Source: Clostridium sp. (lineage in GTDB: Bacteria > Bacillota > Clostridia > Clostridiales > Clostridiaceae). From it: a stretch of DNA of 53,757 bases. The notes under the pieces are model-generated. The model was not told where the DNA came from and did no database searches. It was given only the letters and a program-made list of their open reading frames with translations. The translations under genes were made by a program, and so were the position numbers. Each line of letters begins with the position of its first letter. Position 1 is the stretch's first letter. The stretch covers positions 1 through 53,757 of the forward strand of contig JAQUXS010000007.1 in the NCBI GenBank assembly GCA_028692255.1, in the 5' to 3' direction. Shown here piece after piece: positions 17,473-25,402 of this stretch.

Positions 17473-17798
17473 GACAATCACCTACAATCATAAAAAATTT
17501 AAAGGCTATATTGATTATTATAACAAAGGGTGGAATATATTACAATAAACTCGATGAGCTTTATATAAACTTAATGTTCTCATGAAGAGGTATTATTTCT
17601 AGTATACAGCAGAAAAATTTTCACTGTTTTTAAAGGTTACTTTGGAAATGAAAAAAATGAATAAAAATTTTACCAAATTTTATTGAAATTTTTATGTAAC
17701 AATATTAAAATAGTATTAGTGAATGAAACATCGTTTCACAATGCAAAACAAACTTGGGCGGTTAAAGAGTTTATTAAAATTTTTAGGGGGGATATTTA
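17473..17798 (+). promoter_or_regulatory. dhuD promoter with KdgR-like operator
   Basis: This 326-nt gap lies between divergent genes. TTGAAA (17683-17688), a 17-nt spacer and TAAAAT (17706-17711) make a sigma-A promoter. TGAAACATCGTTTCA (17724-17738), a perfect 6-bp inverted repeat with a 3-nt centre, covers the expected start of transcription. Its TGAAAC/GTTTCA half-sites resemble KdgR-type operators of hexuronate and pectin genes. The position just downstream of -10 fits a repressor site. No gene is seen in the gap. Confidence 0.6.
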
Positions 17799-18587
17799 AT
17801 GGATACAGATAACAGTTTCTCATTAAAAGGTAAAGTTGCATTAATAACAGGTGCTTCATATGGCATTGGATTTGCCATTGCAAAAGCATTTGCAAAAGCC
17901 GGAGCTACAATAGTTTTTAATGATATAAATCAAGAATTAGTTGATAAAGGAATAAAATCTTATGAAGCAGAGGGAATAACTCCACATGGCTATGTATGTG
18001 ATGTTACAGATGAACAAAAAGTAATAGAGTTTATTAAAAAAGTAGAAAATGAAGTTGGAGTAATTGACATTCTAGTAAATAATGCAGGGATAATTAAACG
18101 TATTCCAATGCTTGATATGAAAGCAGAGGATTTTAGAAAAGTTGTTGATGTAGATTTAAATGCACCATTTATAGTATCTAAAGCTGTAATACCTAGCATG
18201 ATAAAAAAAGGACATGGTAAAATAATAAATATATGCTCTATGATGAGTGAACTTGGAAGAGAAACAGTTTCTGCCTATGCAGCTGCTAAAGGCGGACTTA
18301 AGATGTTAACAAGAAATATTGCATCTGAATATGGTGAATATAATATCCAGTGTAATGGTATTGGACCAGGCTATATAGCGACACCACAAACTGCACCACT
18401 TAGGACAGAAGGGCACCCATTTAACAGCTTTATAATAGCTAAAACTCCAGCAGCTCGTTGGGGAACACCAGAAGACTTAGGAGGCCCAGCAGTGTTTTTA
18501 GCATCCAGTGCATCAGATTTTGTAAATGGACATATTTTATACGTAGATGGCGGTATACTAGCTTATATTGGAAAACAACCAAAATAA
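17799..18587 (+). CDS. dhuD: SDR-family dehydrogenase, probable DhuD (2-keto-3-deoxygluconate-forming)
   Basis: This 262-residue short-chain dehydrogenase has cofactor motif GASYGIG (residues 18-24), NNAG, and a catalytic Tyr near 159 with YAAAK. It looks like the gluconate 5-dehydrogenase/KduD group. It is followed 25 nt later by an RpiB-like isomerase. That pair matches the DhuD-DhuI route described in streptococci, in which 4-deoxy-5-hexosulose uronate from unsaturated glycosaminoglycan or pectin sugars is isomerised and then reduced to 2-keto-3-deoxygluconate. A KdgR-like operator upstream supports this. Gluconate 5-dehydrogenase (IdnO) is the main alternative. Confidence 0.75.
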   Translation: MDTDNSFSLKGKVALITGASYGIGFAIAKAFAKAGATIVFNDINQELVDKGIKSYEAEGITPHGYVCDVTDEQKVIEFIKKVENEVGVIDILVNNAGIIKRIPMLDMKAEDFRKVVDVDLNAPFIVSKAVIPSMIKKGHGKIINICSMMSELGRETVSAYAAAKGGLKMLTRNIASEYGEYNIQCNGIGPGYIATPQTAPLRTEGHPFNSFIIAKTPAARWGTPEDLGGPAVFLASSASDFVNGHILYVDGGILAYIGKQPK

Positions 18588-18612
18588 TTAATTTAATCAG
18601 GGGGAAACAAAA

Positions 18613-19254
18613 ATGAAGATAGCTTTAATAAATGAAAATAGTCAGGCAGCAAAAAATAAACTTATATATGAAACATTAAAAAAAGTAGCAGAACCAAAGG
18701 GACATAAAGTATTTAATTATGGAATGTATACTGCAGATGATAAAGCACAATTAACATATGTTCAAAATGGTATTTTAGCTGCTATTTTATTAAATTCAGG
18801 AGCAGCTGATTATGTAATAACAGGATGTGGTACAGGAGAAGGAGCGATGCTTGCTTTGAATTCATTTCCAGGAGTAATATGTGGACACGTAGAAGATCCT
18901 TCAGATGCATTTATGTTTGCACAAATTAATGATGGAAATGCTGTGGCAATGCCTTTTGCAAAGGGCTTTGGCTGGGGAGCAGAATTAAACTTAGAAGATA
19001 TATTTGAAAAATTGTTCAAAGGTGAAAGTGGAAAAGGATATCCCAAAGAAAGAGTTGTTCCAGAACAGAGAAATAAAAAAATATTAGATGAAGTTAGAAA
19101 AACAGCTTTTAAGGATATCATAACAGTTTTAAAAGAACTAGACCAAGAACTAGTGAAAGGCGCTGTAAGCGGAGAAAAGTTTAAGGAATATTTCTTTGAA
19201 AATTGTAAATGTGACAAGATTAAGAAATTTGTTACAAGTATTTTAGAAAAATAG
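18613..19254 (+). CDS. dhuI: RpiB/LacAB-family isomerase, probable DhuI
   Basis: At 213 residues this protein is longer than RpiB or LacA/LacB (about 140-170). The extra length and the sequence blocks MKIALINENSQAAKN, CGTGEGAMLALNSFPGV and KGFGWGAELNLED fit the DhuI group, which isomerises 4-deoxy-L-threo-5-hexosulose uronate. It is co-transcribed with dhuD and followed by a strong terminator. No uronate lyase, unsaturated glucuronyl hydrolase, transporter, KDG kinase or aldolase is beside them, so the rest of the pathway must be elsewhere. Confidence 0.75.
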   Translation: MKIALINENSQAAKNKLIYETLKKVAEPKGHKVFNYGMYTADDKAQLTYVQNGILAAILLNSGAADYVITGCGTGEGAMLALNSFPGVICGHVEDPSDAFMFAQINDGNAVAMPFAKGFGWGAELNLEDIFEKLFKGESGKGYPKERVVPEQRNKKILDEVRKTAFKDIITVLKELDQELVKGAVSGEKFKEYFFENCKCDKIKKFVTSILEK

Positions 19255-19272
19255 TTGAAATGATTTAAATAG

Positions 19273-19313
19273 CAAAAGGACTGGATTGATATAAAGATCC
19301 AGTCCTTTTGTTA
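19273..19313 (+). terminator. Terminator of dhuD-dhuI
   Basis: CAAAAGGACTGGAT (19273-19286) and ATCCAGTCCTTTTG (19297-19310) make a perfect 14-bp stem with a 10-nt loop, followed by TT. It lies 18 nt after dhuI. Confidence 0.85.
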
Positions 19314-19352
19314 TTGCTCTGTTTATGATATATAATTTTAAGAAGTAAATTT

Positions 19353-19378
19353 TGAACCTTTTTTATAAATAGTGTCTC
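19353..19378 (+). promoter_or_regulatory. Candidate ECF-type autoregulatory promoter
   Basis: TGAACC (19353-19358) and GTCTC (19374-19378), 15 nt apart with a T-rich spacer, resemble the TGAAC/CGTC elements recognised by many ECF sigma factors. The site is 38 nt before the sigma gene, as expected for self-activation. Confidence 0.45.
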
Positions 19379-19415
19379 TTATATAATAGGTGCACCTAAA
19401 AGAGGAGGTAATTAA

Positions 19416-20000
19416 GTGGAGAACATGGACATAATACAAAGTTGTAAAGAAGGTGATTTAGATGCCTTTAATACATTATTTAAGCAATACAGTGTAAAAG
19501 CTGTACGTACTGTATATCTTATAACCGGTAAAAAAGATATTTCAGAAGATTTAGTTCAAGAGGCATTTATAACATGTTTCAAACAAATAAAAAAATTAAA
19601 GAAACCAGAGGCTTTTGAAGCATGGTTTTACAGGCTTCTTACACGAATATGTTGGAGATATTGTTCAAAACAAAAAAATAATTTATGTATTGATGACATT
19701 AATGAAAAAAATACAACTTCAAACAACTCACTATCTGATGTGACAGAAAAAAATGAAATAAAAGTTCTTGTAGATAAGGCTCTTAATAAATTGAGCATGC
19801 CTTTAAAAACAATCATTGTACTATATTATTATAATGAGTTGTCCATAAAGGAAATATCAGATATATTGGGATGTTTTGAAGGTACAGTAAAATCTAGATT
19901 GTATAATGCTAGAAAGTTACTAAAGAAGGAATTTTTAACTGAAGATTTTGAGGGCTATTATTTCAATAATAAAGATGTGAGGTGTAATGAAAATGTGTAA
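19416..20000 (+). CDS. ECF RNA polymerase sigma factor
   Basis: This 194-residue sigma-70-family protein has region 2 (about residues 20-90, with FNTLFKQYS, ISEDLVQEAFITCFKQI and FEAWFYRLLTR) and region 4 (about 130-180, with YYYNELSIKEISDILGCFEGTVKSR split over two lines of the fold). GTG 19416 is fixed by AGGAGG seven nt before. The next gene starts inside its end (14-nt overlap) and encodes a one-helix membrane protein, the usual sigma/anti-sigma pair. The inducing stress is unknown, though cell envelope signals are typical. Confidence 0.92.
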   Translation: MENMDIIQSCKEGDLDAFNTLFKQYSVKAVRTVYLITGKKDISEDLVQEAFITCFKQIKKLKKPEAFEAWFYRLLTRICWRYCSKQKNNLCIDDINEKNTTSNNSLSDVTEKNEIKVLVDKALNKLSMPLKTIIVLYYYNELSIKEISDILGCFEGTVKSRLYNARKLLKKEFLTEDFEGYYFNNKDVRCNENV

Positions 20001-20844
20001 TGAGAGGCAATTTGATGAAAACATAAAAAAAGCTTTATTAAACAAATCTCAGGATATAGTACCAAGGGATAACATGTTTGAAAATATAAAATCTGAAATT
20101 CAATCAAATAGGAGAGATAAATATATGTATAAAGAAAAATTTTTACCTTTTAATTTAAATATGAAAAAAACCATTATTGCTGCTTCTTGTGGGTTTCTTA
20201 TACTAGTAGGTTCAGTTGCTGCATCACCTAATTTAAGAACTTCAGCTCTTCAAAGTATAAGGAAATACGTTAATGGTTATACACAAGTGGAAGACTATTC
20301 TAAAGCTCCAACTAAAACGGAGTTAAAAAATGATTTAGGATATAGTGTAAAAATTCCAACATCTCTTCCTGGAGGATATAAAATGGTTTATTCTGGTATA
20401 GATGGACATATAGATGGTGCCACCCCAGATAAAGAATATGACAATAGAGGAGCAAATGCAATTTATTCAATAAATAATACTAGAGAGACAAGTGTAACAT
20501 TAGAAGCTGCAAAAAGGTCTACGGATGCAAATGCACCAGTATTTAAAAATGCTAAGCCTATAAAAATTGGAAATAAAACAGGATATTTTACACAATATAA
20601 AGTACATGAAGCCCCTGAGGGAACTAAAATTTCAGATAAAGAACAGCAAGATATAAAAGAGGGTAAAGAAATTTTAATTAGTATGTCAAGTAAAAATAAA
20701 AATGATAAAATTAAAGAAAGGTTTGATACAGAACTTCAGTTAAAGTGGAAAGACAATGGTATAAATTATATAATTACATGTCAAAGTAATATAAGTGTAA
20801 ATCAAGCTTGTCAAATGGCTCAATATATAATGAATTCAAAATAA
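19987..20844 (+). CDS. Membrane-anchored anti-sigma factor, DUF4367-like
   Basis: This protein has 285 residues. The N-terminal cytoplasmic part (about 1-58) is charged and would bind the sigma factor. A single transmembrane helix follows at about residues 59-80 (TIIAASCGFLILVGSVAAS). The extracellular part ends in a region resembling DUF4367, which is common in clostridial anti-sigma factors (GYSVKIPTSLPGGYKMVYSG; LQLKWKDNGINYIITC). ATG 19987 overlaps the sigma gene by 14 nt, pointing to coupled translation. It probably holds the ECF factor inactive until a membrane signal arrives. Confidence 0.8.
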   Translation: MKMCNERQFDENIKKALLNKSQDIVPRDNMFENIKSEIQSNRRDKYMYKEKFLPFNLNMKKTIIAASCGFLILVGSVAASPNLRTSALQSIRKYVNGYTQVEDYSKAPTKTELKNDLGYSVKIPTSLPGGYKMVYSGIDGHIDGATPDKEYDNRGANAIYSINNTRETSVTLEAAKRSTDANAPVFKNAKPIKIGNKTGYFTQYKVHEAPEGTKISDKEQQDIKEGKEILISMSSKNKNDKIKERFDTELQLKWKDNGINYIITCQSNISVNQACQMAQYIMNSK

Positions 20845-20921
20845 TTAAAATAAATTAAATAGCACAATAAATTAATCTAAAGGTAAAAAGAACTAATTAC
20901 AAAAACTTGAATTTGCATTAT

Positions 20922-20975
20922 TATGCTGGCACTTCCCACATTGATATGAAGAGGGAAGTGTCAGCATATATTGTT
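20922..20975 (+). terminator. Terminator after the sigma/anti-sigma operon
   Basis: TATGCTGGCACTTCCC (20922-20937) pairs with GGGAAGTGTCAGCATA (20953-20968), a 16-bp stem with one G-T pair and a 15-nt loop, followed by TATTGTTT. Confidence 0.75.
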
Positions 20976-21208
20976 TAAAGAATGTGAAATTAGATATTGT
21001 GGCATTTTTGAACTCATAGATAAATGATAAATCATCAATCTTATTGAATATGAATACGATACCATGTTATAATTAACATTGTTCGTATAATAAGGATAAA
21101 AATAAAAAAAGGAATACAATTAGCACATTAAAAAGTGATAAAATGACTTCAAGTATATTTGAAGTCATACGATATGAAAAGTAAAATAACAATTTAGGAG
21201 GAAAGCCA
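20976..21208 (+). promoter_or_regulatory. Aldo-keto reductase promoter region with palindrome
   Basis: No gene is seen. ATGACTTCAA (21143-21152) and TTGAAGTCAT (21159-21168) form a perfect 10-bp inverted repeat with a 6-nt centre. This is a strong candidate operator (MerR, MarR or similar size) 41 nt before the aldo-keto reductase. TATAAT-like boxes lie at about 21069 and 21090. Confidence 0.5.
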
Positions 21209-22201
21209 ATGTATAAAGCATCATCAGTACGTTATCAATCTATGAAATATTATCATTGCGGCAACAGTGGTCTTAAATTGTCAGCGATCTCATTAGGGCT
21301 TTGGCACAATTTTGGTGATACTTCATCTTATGAAAATATGAAACAGCTTTGTTTTACTGCTTTTGATTATGGAATCACCCATTTTGATTTAGCAAACAAC
21401 TATGGCCCTAAACCTGGAAGCGCCGAAAAAAATTTTGGACTTATTATGAAAGAAAACTTTAAGGCTTATCGTGATGAACTGATTATCAGTACCAAGGCTG
21501 GCTATGAAATGTGGGACGGCCCTTATGGAAACTGGGGAAGTCGAAAATACATTCTTGCTAGTCTTGACCAAAGTTTAAAGCGTATGGGACTGGATTATGT
21601 AGATATTTTCTACCATCATCGTATGGATCCAGAAACACCATTAGAGGAAACTATGGGTGCTTTAGCGCAGGCTGTAACAAGCGGCAAGGCATTATATGTT
21701 GGCCTCTCTAATTATGATGGAGAAACTTTGAAAAGGTCTTCAGCGATTTTGAGAGAGTTACACTGTCCTTTTATAATAAACCAAAACCGTTATTCAATTT
21801 ATGATCGAAACATTGAGCAAAACGGATTAAAAGAAACTTCTGCAGAACTCAAAAAAGGTATCATTGCTTTTAGTCCTTTGGCACAGGGAATGTTAACAAA
21901 TCGGTATTTGCATGGGATTCCACAAGATAGCCGTATAAAAACAGATGGGCGTTTTTTAAAAGAGTCTTCTCTAACGGATAAGCGCTTGACTCAAATACAA
22001 AAGCTCAATAAATTGGCTGCTGATCGAGGGCAGACTTTAGCAGAAATGGCTTTGAGTTGGATTCTTCGTGATGGTATTGTAACTAGTGTTTTAATAGGTG
22101 CTTCCAAGCCTTCACAAATTATTGATAACGTTGGAGCATTGAAAAATATAACATTTAATGAGGAGGAACTTAAGTTAATTGATGATATTTCGTTAGAGTG
22201 A
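21209..22201 (+). CDS. Aldo/keto reductase (YghZ-like)
   Basis: This 330-residue TIM-barrel NADPH-dependent reductase belongs to the YghZ/L-glyceraldehyde-3-phosphate reductase group. It has the catalytic Asp and Tyr in HFDLANNYGP, Lys in ISTKAGYE and His in FYHHRMD. Cofactor-binding blocks lie toward the C-terminus (VLIGASKPSQI). It reduces aldehydes such as methylglyoxal in known relatives. AGGAGG precedes ATG 21209. The gene is somewhat richer in G and C than its neighbours, which may indicate transfer. It is a single unit with a perfect palindrome upstream and a terminator downstream. Confidence 0.9.
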   Translation: MYKASSVRYQSMKYYHCGNSGLKLSAISLGLWHNFGDTSSYENMKQLCFTAFDYGITHFDLANNYGPKPGSAEKNFGLIMKENFKAYRDELIISTKAGYEMWDGPYGNWGSRKYILASLDQSLKRMGLDYVDIFYHHRMDPETPLEETMGALAQAVTSGKALYVGLSNYDGETLKRSSAILRELHCPFIINQNRYSIYDRNIEQNGLKETSAELKKGIIAFSPLAQGMLTNRYLHGIPQDSRIKTDGRFLKESSLTDKRLTQIQKLNKLAADRGQTLAEMALSWILRDGIVTSVLIGASKPSQIIDNVGALKNITFNEEELKLIDDISLE

Positions 22202-22230
22202 ATATTAGTGAAAGATGAATAAAGTATACA

Positions 22231-22268
22231 AGGCATGAAAATCATCTAGGATTTCATGCCTATTTTCA
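22231..22268 (+). terminator. Terminator after the aldo/keto reductase
   Basis: AGGCATGAAA (22231-22240) pairs with TTTCATGCCT (22252-22261), a 10-bp stem with an 11-nt loop, followed by ATTTT. Confidence 0.8.
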
Positions 22269-22306
22269 TTAGTATAATGTATAGCAGAACTGCTTTATTT
22301 TAATTG

Positions 22307-22654
22307 CTACATACCAGACATTTTTTTGCATTCGTCAGCACAAGTATTACATTCATCTGCACATTTTTGGCAATGTTCATCTTTAAACATAGCACACTCC
22401 TTTGCACATGCGTCACAAACTTTAGCACACATATTACAATGTTCCTTTACAAATTGACCATTCATTGACATAAGTGATGATGACATTTCACACATTTTTG
22501 TACACTCAACAAGCATTTTTATACAGCTTTTTCTTGCATTTAAATCAGGTTCATTAATACATGCCTCAAAACATTCATTACATGCCTGTGCACATTTGTT
22601 ACATTCATCAATACATTTTTGATATTTGTTTGTTACCATTGTTGCAACCCCCAT
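22307..22654 (-). CDS. Cys-rich four-helix-bundle copper-binding protein (Csp/DUF326 family)
   Basis: This protein has about 115 residues, 19 of them cysteines. They are spaced along predicted helices as CxxxCxxC repeats (for example CIDECNKCAQACNEC and CQKCADECNTCADEC). That is the signature of copper storage proteins, whose four-helix bundle core is lined with Cys thiolates that hold many Cu(I) ions. No signal peptide is seen, so it should be cytosolic. AAGGAG supports ATG 22654 rather than the GTG nine nt upstream. It is a single minus-strand gene at the edge of the accessory region. Confidence 0.88.
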   Translation of the reverse strand: MGVATMVTNKYQKCIDECNKCAQACNECFEACINEPDLNARKSCIKMLVECTKMCEMSSSLMSMNGQFVKEHCNMCAKVCDACAKECAMFKDEHCQKCADECNTCADECKKMSGM

Positions 22655-23025
22655 TTTAAACACTCCTTTTAATTTGATTTTTTATACAAAGGTATTATGT
22701 CTAAAAATATATTTTTATATTCAAAAGTTAATTTTAAATATTTTATGAAGATGTTGAATATAGTATACTCAATGATGGACTAATTTTGTCATATTAACTT
22801 ATATTAAAATTGAAAAATTGCAATTTATAAAGATTATAATACAGGCTCTTTTTTATAAGGAATATGGTATTATTATACTTAAGTTAGAGGCAACATAAGC
22901 ATATATCGACAATTCAAACTGTTTATTGTATAACTTAACAGTTATATGTAGATATAACTTATTGTAAAGTGATATATTATTAGTAAGAAATATTGCAAAA
23001 AAATTATTAAGGTGGGGGAATACTT
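22655..23025 (+). repeat. Non-coding gap with repeat A1
   Basis: About 22789-22890 is a copy of intergenic repeat family A. It begins GTCATATTAACTTATAT, continues through GATTATAATACAGGCTC with a T6 run, and has the extended -10 box TATGGTATTAT at 22864-22873. It shares its long 5' part with copy A5 at 52150, near the other end of the accessory region. The hairpin is degenerate in this copy. The rest of the gap is AT-rich, and no gene is seen. Confidence 0.65.
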
Positions 23026-23202
23026 ATGAAAAAAGTATGGGCATTTATTAAAAAAATATTAATGTTTGTATATAGGACGTTTCCAATAATAGGAGGATAT
23101 TCAATTAAAGACGCTGATGAAATGATGAAAGATCCTGATAAGTATAATTACAGAAACAATTCATGGTTCAAAAAATTAGATGATAAATTTTTTAAAAAAT
23201 AG
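23026..23202 (+). CDS. Small basic hypothetical protein
   Basis: A 58-codon frame starts at ATG 23026 behind a strong GGTGGGGG site and ends at TAG 23200. It starts with a hydrophobic, positively charged helix (MKKVWAFIKKILMFVYRTFP) and continues with a charged region rich in Asp and Lys. It could be a membrane-associated small protein. No family is recognised. It lies downstream of the promoter in repeat A1. Confidence 0.5.
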   Translation: MKKVWAFIKKILMFVYRTFPIIGGYSIKDADEMMKDPDKYNYRNNSWFKKLDDKFFKK

Positions 23203-23285
23203 AATAATAAATTAAAATTATGAGGATTAAATTAAATTTCAATATAATGTTGCTTATGAAAAATAGTAATTTAATGAGGTGAAAT

Positions 23286-23789
23286 ATGATTTATTTGAAA
23301 GAAGCAAATGTAGGAGATGCTGAAAAAGAATATGAATTTCTTAAAGATATACCTACAAATGAAAATGGTTTTGAAAATAAATATTATGACTTTTCCTATG
23401 AAGATTTTGTGGATGCAGCATTGCCACAAATAATAAACTTTTCAAAAGGCATAGATTTACCTAATGGTTATGTACCAGAAACATTTTATTTTTTGTGGGA
23501 TGATAATATTATTGTGGGATTATTTAAGATAAGACATTGTCTAACAGATTCTTTAAGAAATGGTGCTGGACATATTGGTTATGGTATTCATAAAAAATAT
23601 CGTGGTAAAGGGTATGCTACCAAAGGCTTGGCATTAGCAATAGAAAAGGCAAAAGGTGTTATCAAAGAAAATGAAATATATTTGAGCGTTCATATTGATA
23701 ATCCTGCGTCATTAAAAGTGCAACTGAATAATAAGGCTTATATTCACCATTCTGACGAAAAAGAACATTACACAAGAATAAAAGTATGA
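23286..23789 (+). CDS. GNAT-family N-acetyltransferase
   Basis: This 167-residue GNAT protein has the acetyl-CoA loop in HKKYRGKGYATKGLALAIE (about residues 102-120) and the C-terminal substrate strand IYLSVHIDNPASLKVQ. AGGTG precedes ATG 23286. The leader motif AAATAGTAATTT (23261-23272) sits just before the ribosome site, as in four other units of this region. The next gene overlaps it by 4 nt. The substrate is unknown. Confidence 0.88.
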   Translation: MIYLKEANVGDAEKEYEFLKDIPTNENGFENKYYDFSYEDFVDAALPQIINFSKGIDLPNGYVPETFYFLWDDNIIVGLFKIRHCLTDSLRNGAGHIGYGIHKKYRGKGYATKGLALAIEKAKGVIKENEIYLSVHIDNPASLKVQLNNKAYIHHSDEKEHYTRIKV

Positions 23790-24040
23790 TAAAGCTAAAG
23801 TACATATTAACAAAATTGAAAGAAGTTTTACATATGAAACGTATAAATAAATTTATGAATCATGTATCAAAGTATGGTATTATAATAGAATTTTTAGGAA
23901 TTTTAATGTCTAAATTATTTGGAAAATATAAATTAATGCCGTTAAAAATAACAATAGATTCATTATATGTAATAGGCACTTTACTTACGGGTTATTATAT
24001 AGGTTTAACAGTAGGAAAAAGTAAAAATTCAGCAATCTAA
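23786..24040 (+). CDS. Small membrane protein
   Basis: The 84-codon frame starts at ATG 23786 in an ATGA overlap with the preceding GNAT gene. An alternative start is ATG 23834 (MKRINKFMNHVSKYG), giving 68 residues. Two hydrophobic segments (GIIIEFLGILMSKLF and DSLYVIGTLLTGYYIGLTV) suggest a hairpin membrane protein. No family is recognised. The overlap suggests co-expression with the acetyltransferase. Confidence 0.55.
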   Translation: MIKLKYILTKLKEVLHMKRINKFMNHVSKYGIIIEFLGILMSKLFGKYKLMPLKITIDSLYVIGTLLTGYYIGLTVGKSKNSAI

Positions 24041-24081
24041 TATTGGTAGAGTGTGGGTACATGGAGAACGTATTGAAGAAT

Positions 24082-24219
24082 AGAATCCAATTTACAGAGC
24101 TTATAATTTAAGCTCTTTTTTTATAAAGGATATGGTATAATTATCCTTAGATTAAGCTAGAATAGTAGGAAATGGTGAAGTGAAAATTATTAATATAATA
24201 CATAGACAAATAGTAATTT
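24082..24219 (+). repeat. Intergenic repeat A2 plus leader motif
   Basis: This is the best-preserved copy of family A. The hairpin AGAGCTTA-TAATT-TAAGCTCT (24096-24116) is followed by a T-run, which makes a good terminator for the upstream unit. The extended -10 box TATGGTATAAT (24131-24141) and the conserved tail ATCCTTAGATTAAG follow, and the unit ends with the leader motif AAATAGTAATTT at 24208-24219. The module thus ends one unit and starts the next. Confidence 0.75.
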
Positions 24220-24247
24220 GGGAAGATTTTTCATAGGGGGATAAGAC

Positions 24248-24735
24248 GTGAAGATTTTGATTTTTTGAATTGTAGCAAGCAGAAAGACTATATTAGCCAG
24301 TAAACTATCAGAAGAATTAAATATTCCATATTTTGAAGGTGATTGCATTGCTTGGGGGTTCCAAATGAAAAGAGATACAAACGCTCGGATGAGGAACAAA
24401 AAAGTATTATTGAAAAAATAGATGAAAATCAATCATGGATAATAGAAGGAACATATTGTGAAAGTCAACAATATGCTTATGATTTATTAGATAAAATAAT
24501 TTTCTTAGATACGTCTTTATATAAAAGAAAATTCAGAATAATAACTCGGTTTATAAAGCAAAAAATTGGAGTGGAGAAAAGCAATTATATACAAACTTTT
24601 GAAATGTTAAAATGTATGTTCAAATGGACAAATGATTTTGATAAGAATAGACAAACATATGAAAGTAGACTTTTGAATTATAAAGATAAATTGATTTGGA
24701 TTAAATCAAAAAAAGAATTGGATGGTAGATTATAA
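24248..24735 (+). pseudogene. Broken P-loop kinase-like gene (FlaR/adenylate-kinase-like)
   Basis: GTG 24248, behind AGGGGG, opens KILIF and then hits TGA, followed by IVASRKTILASKLSEELNI. Restoring both disturbed positions to Gly gives the P-loop GIVASGKT, so TGA and AGA both look like GGA mutated. A run of five G near 24355 then breaks the frame, and adding one G joins CIAWG to VPNEKRYKRSDEEQ. The rest is intact to TAA 24735, with IIEGTY and IIFLDTSLYKR as in topology-modulation/adenylate-kinase-like proteins. Three independent lesions make it non-functional. The later open frame starting at 24343 is only its 3' part. Confidence 0.8.
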
Positions 24736-24829
24736 TTATACTTATGATGTTACAACTACAAATTCCAATTTGTTATGTGCTTTATTATAGTTAGTAATAA
24801 AAAAACATGAAGAGTGGAGGAAAAGAAAC

Positions 24830-25297
24830 ATGGGAATAAGAATAGCAAATATTAATGATTTTGAAACAGTATGCAAATTATTCGACCAAATTTTTAGGCT
24901 GCATCTATATAGAAGGCCAGATATATACAAGGATGGAGTAGTGATTACAGAGAATAAATATGAGGAAATGATAGAAAATCCAAATGATGTAATATTGTTA
25001 TGGATAGAGGATGATAAAGTGCTTGGATTATGCCATATGATTAAAAATGAATTTATAGGAATACCTATTTTGAAAGATGGCGTACAAGCATTTATTGAAG
25101 ATTTTGTTGTAGATTCTGAGTATAGGTCTAGGGGGATTGGAAGAAAACTTTTTGGAGCCGCTAAGCAACAAGCGAAAGAGTGGAACTCAACTTCTTTAGA
25201 ACTAAAAGTATGGGAAGTAAATAAAGAAGCAGAATATTTTTATAAAAAAATGGGGCTAAAGGTAAAAAGTAGACGGATGGAATATAAACTAGATTAA
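24830..25297 (+). CDS. GNAT-family N-acetyltransferase
   Basis: This 155-residue GNAT protein has the acetyl-CoA binding segment FVVDSEYRSRGIGRKLF (about residues 93-109) and the C-terminal strand SLELKVWEVNKEAEYFYKKM, both canonical. ATG 24830 follows GTGGAGG. It is a single unit. The region just upstream carries a trace of the AAATTCCAATTT motif (24760-24771), and the same motif follows its own stop. The substrate is unknown. Confidence 0.88.
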   Translation: MGIRIANINDFETVCKLFDQIFRLHLYRRPDIYKDGVVITENKYEEMIENPNDVILLWIEDDKVLGLCHMIKNEFIGIPILKDGVQAFIEDFVVDSEYRSRGIGRKLFGAAKQQAKEWNSTSLELKVWEVNKEAEYFYKKMGLKVKSRRMEYKLD

Positions 25298-25300
25298 CAT

Positions 25301-25368
25301 ACAAATTCCAATTTATCGTTAAGGTAATGCGTAATGTTCTTAAAAAACGAAGTAAAGATTAATTTTGC
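25301..25368 (+). repeat. Repeat families E and B, copy 1
   Basis: Right after the GNAT stop come ACAAATTCCAATTTAT (family E) and then GCGTAATGTTCTTAAAAAAC followed by GAAGTAAAGATTA (family B). The B part is nearly identical to copies at 26311, 27609 and 31628. In this copy the second half of B, with the TACTTC arm, is missing. Confidence 0.65.
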
Positions 25369-25402
25369 ACGAATAAGAGTAATTTATGGAGGAAATGTGA
25401 GT

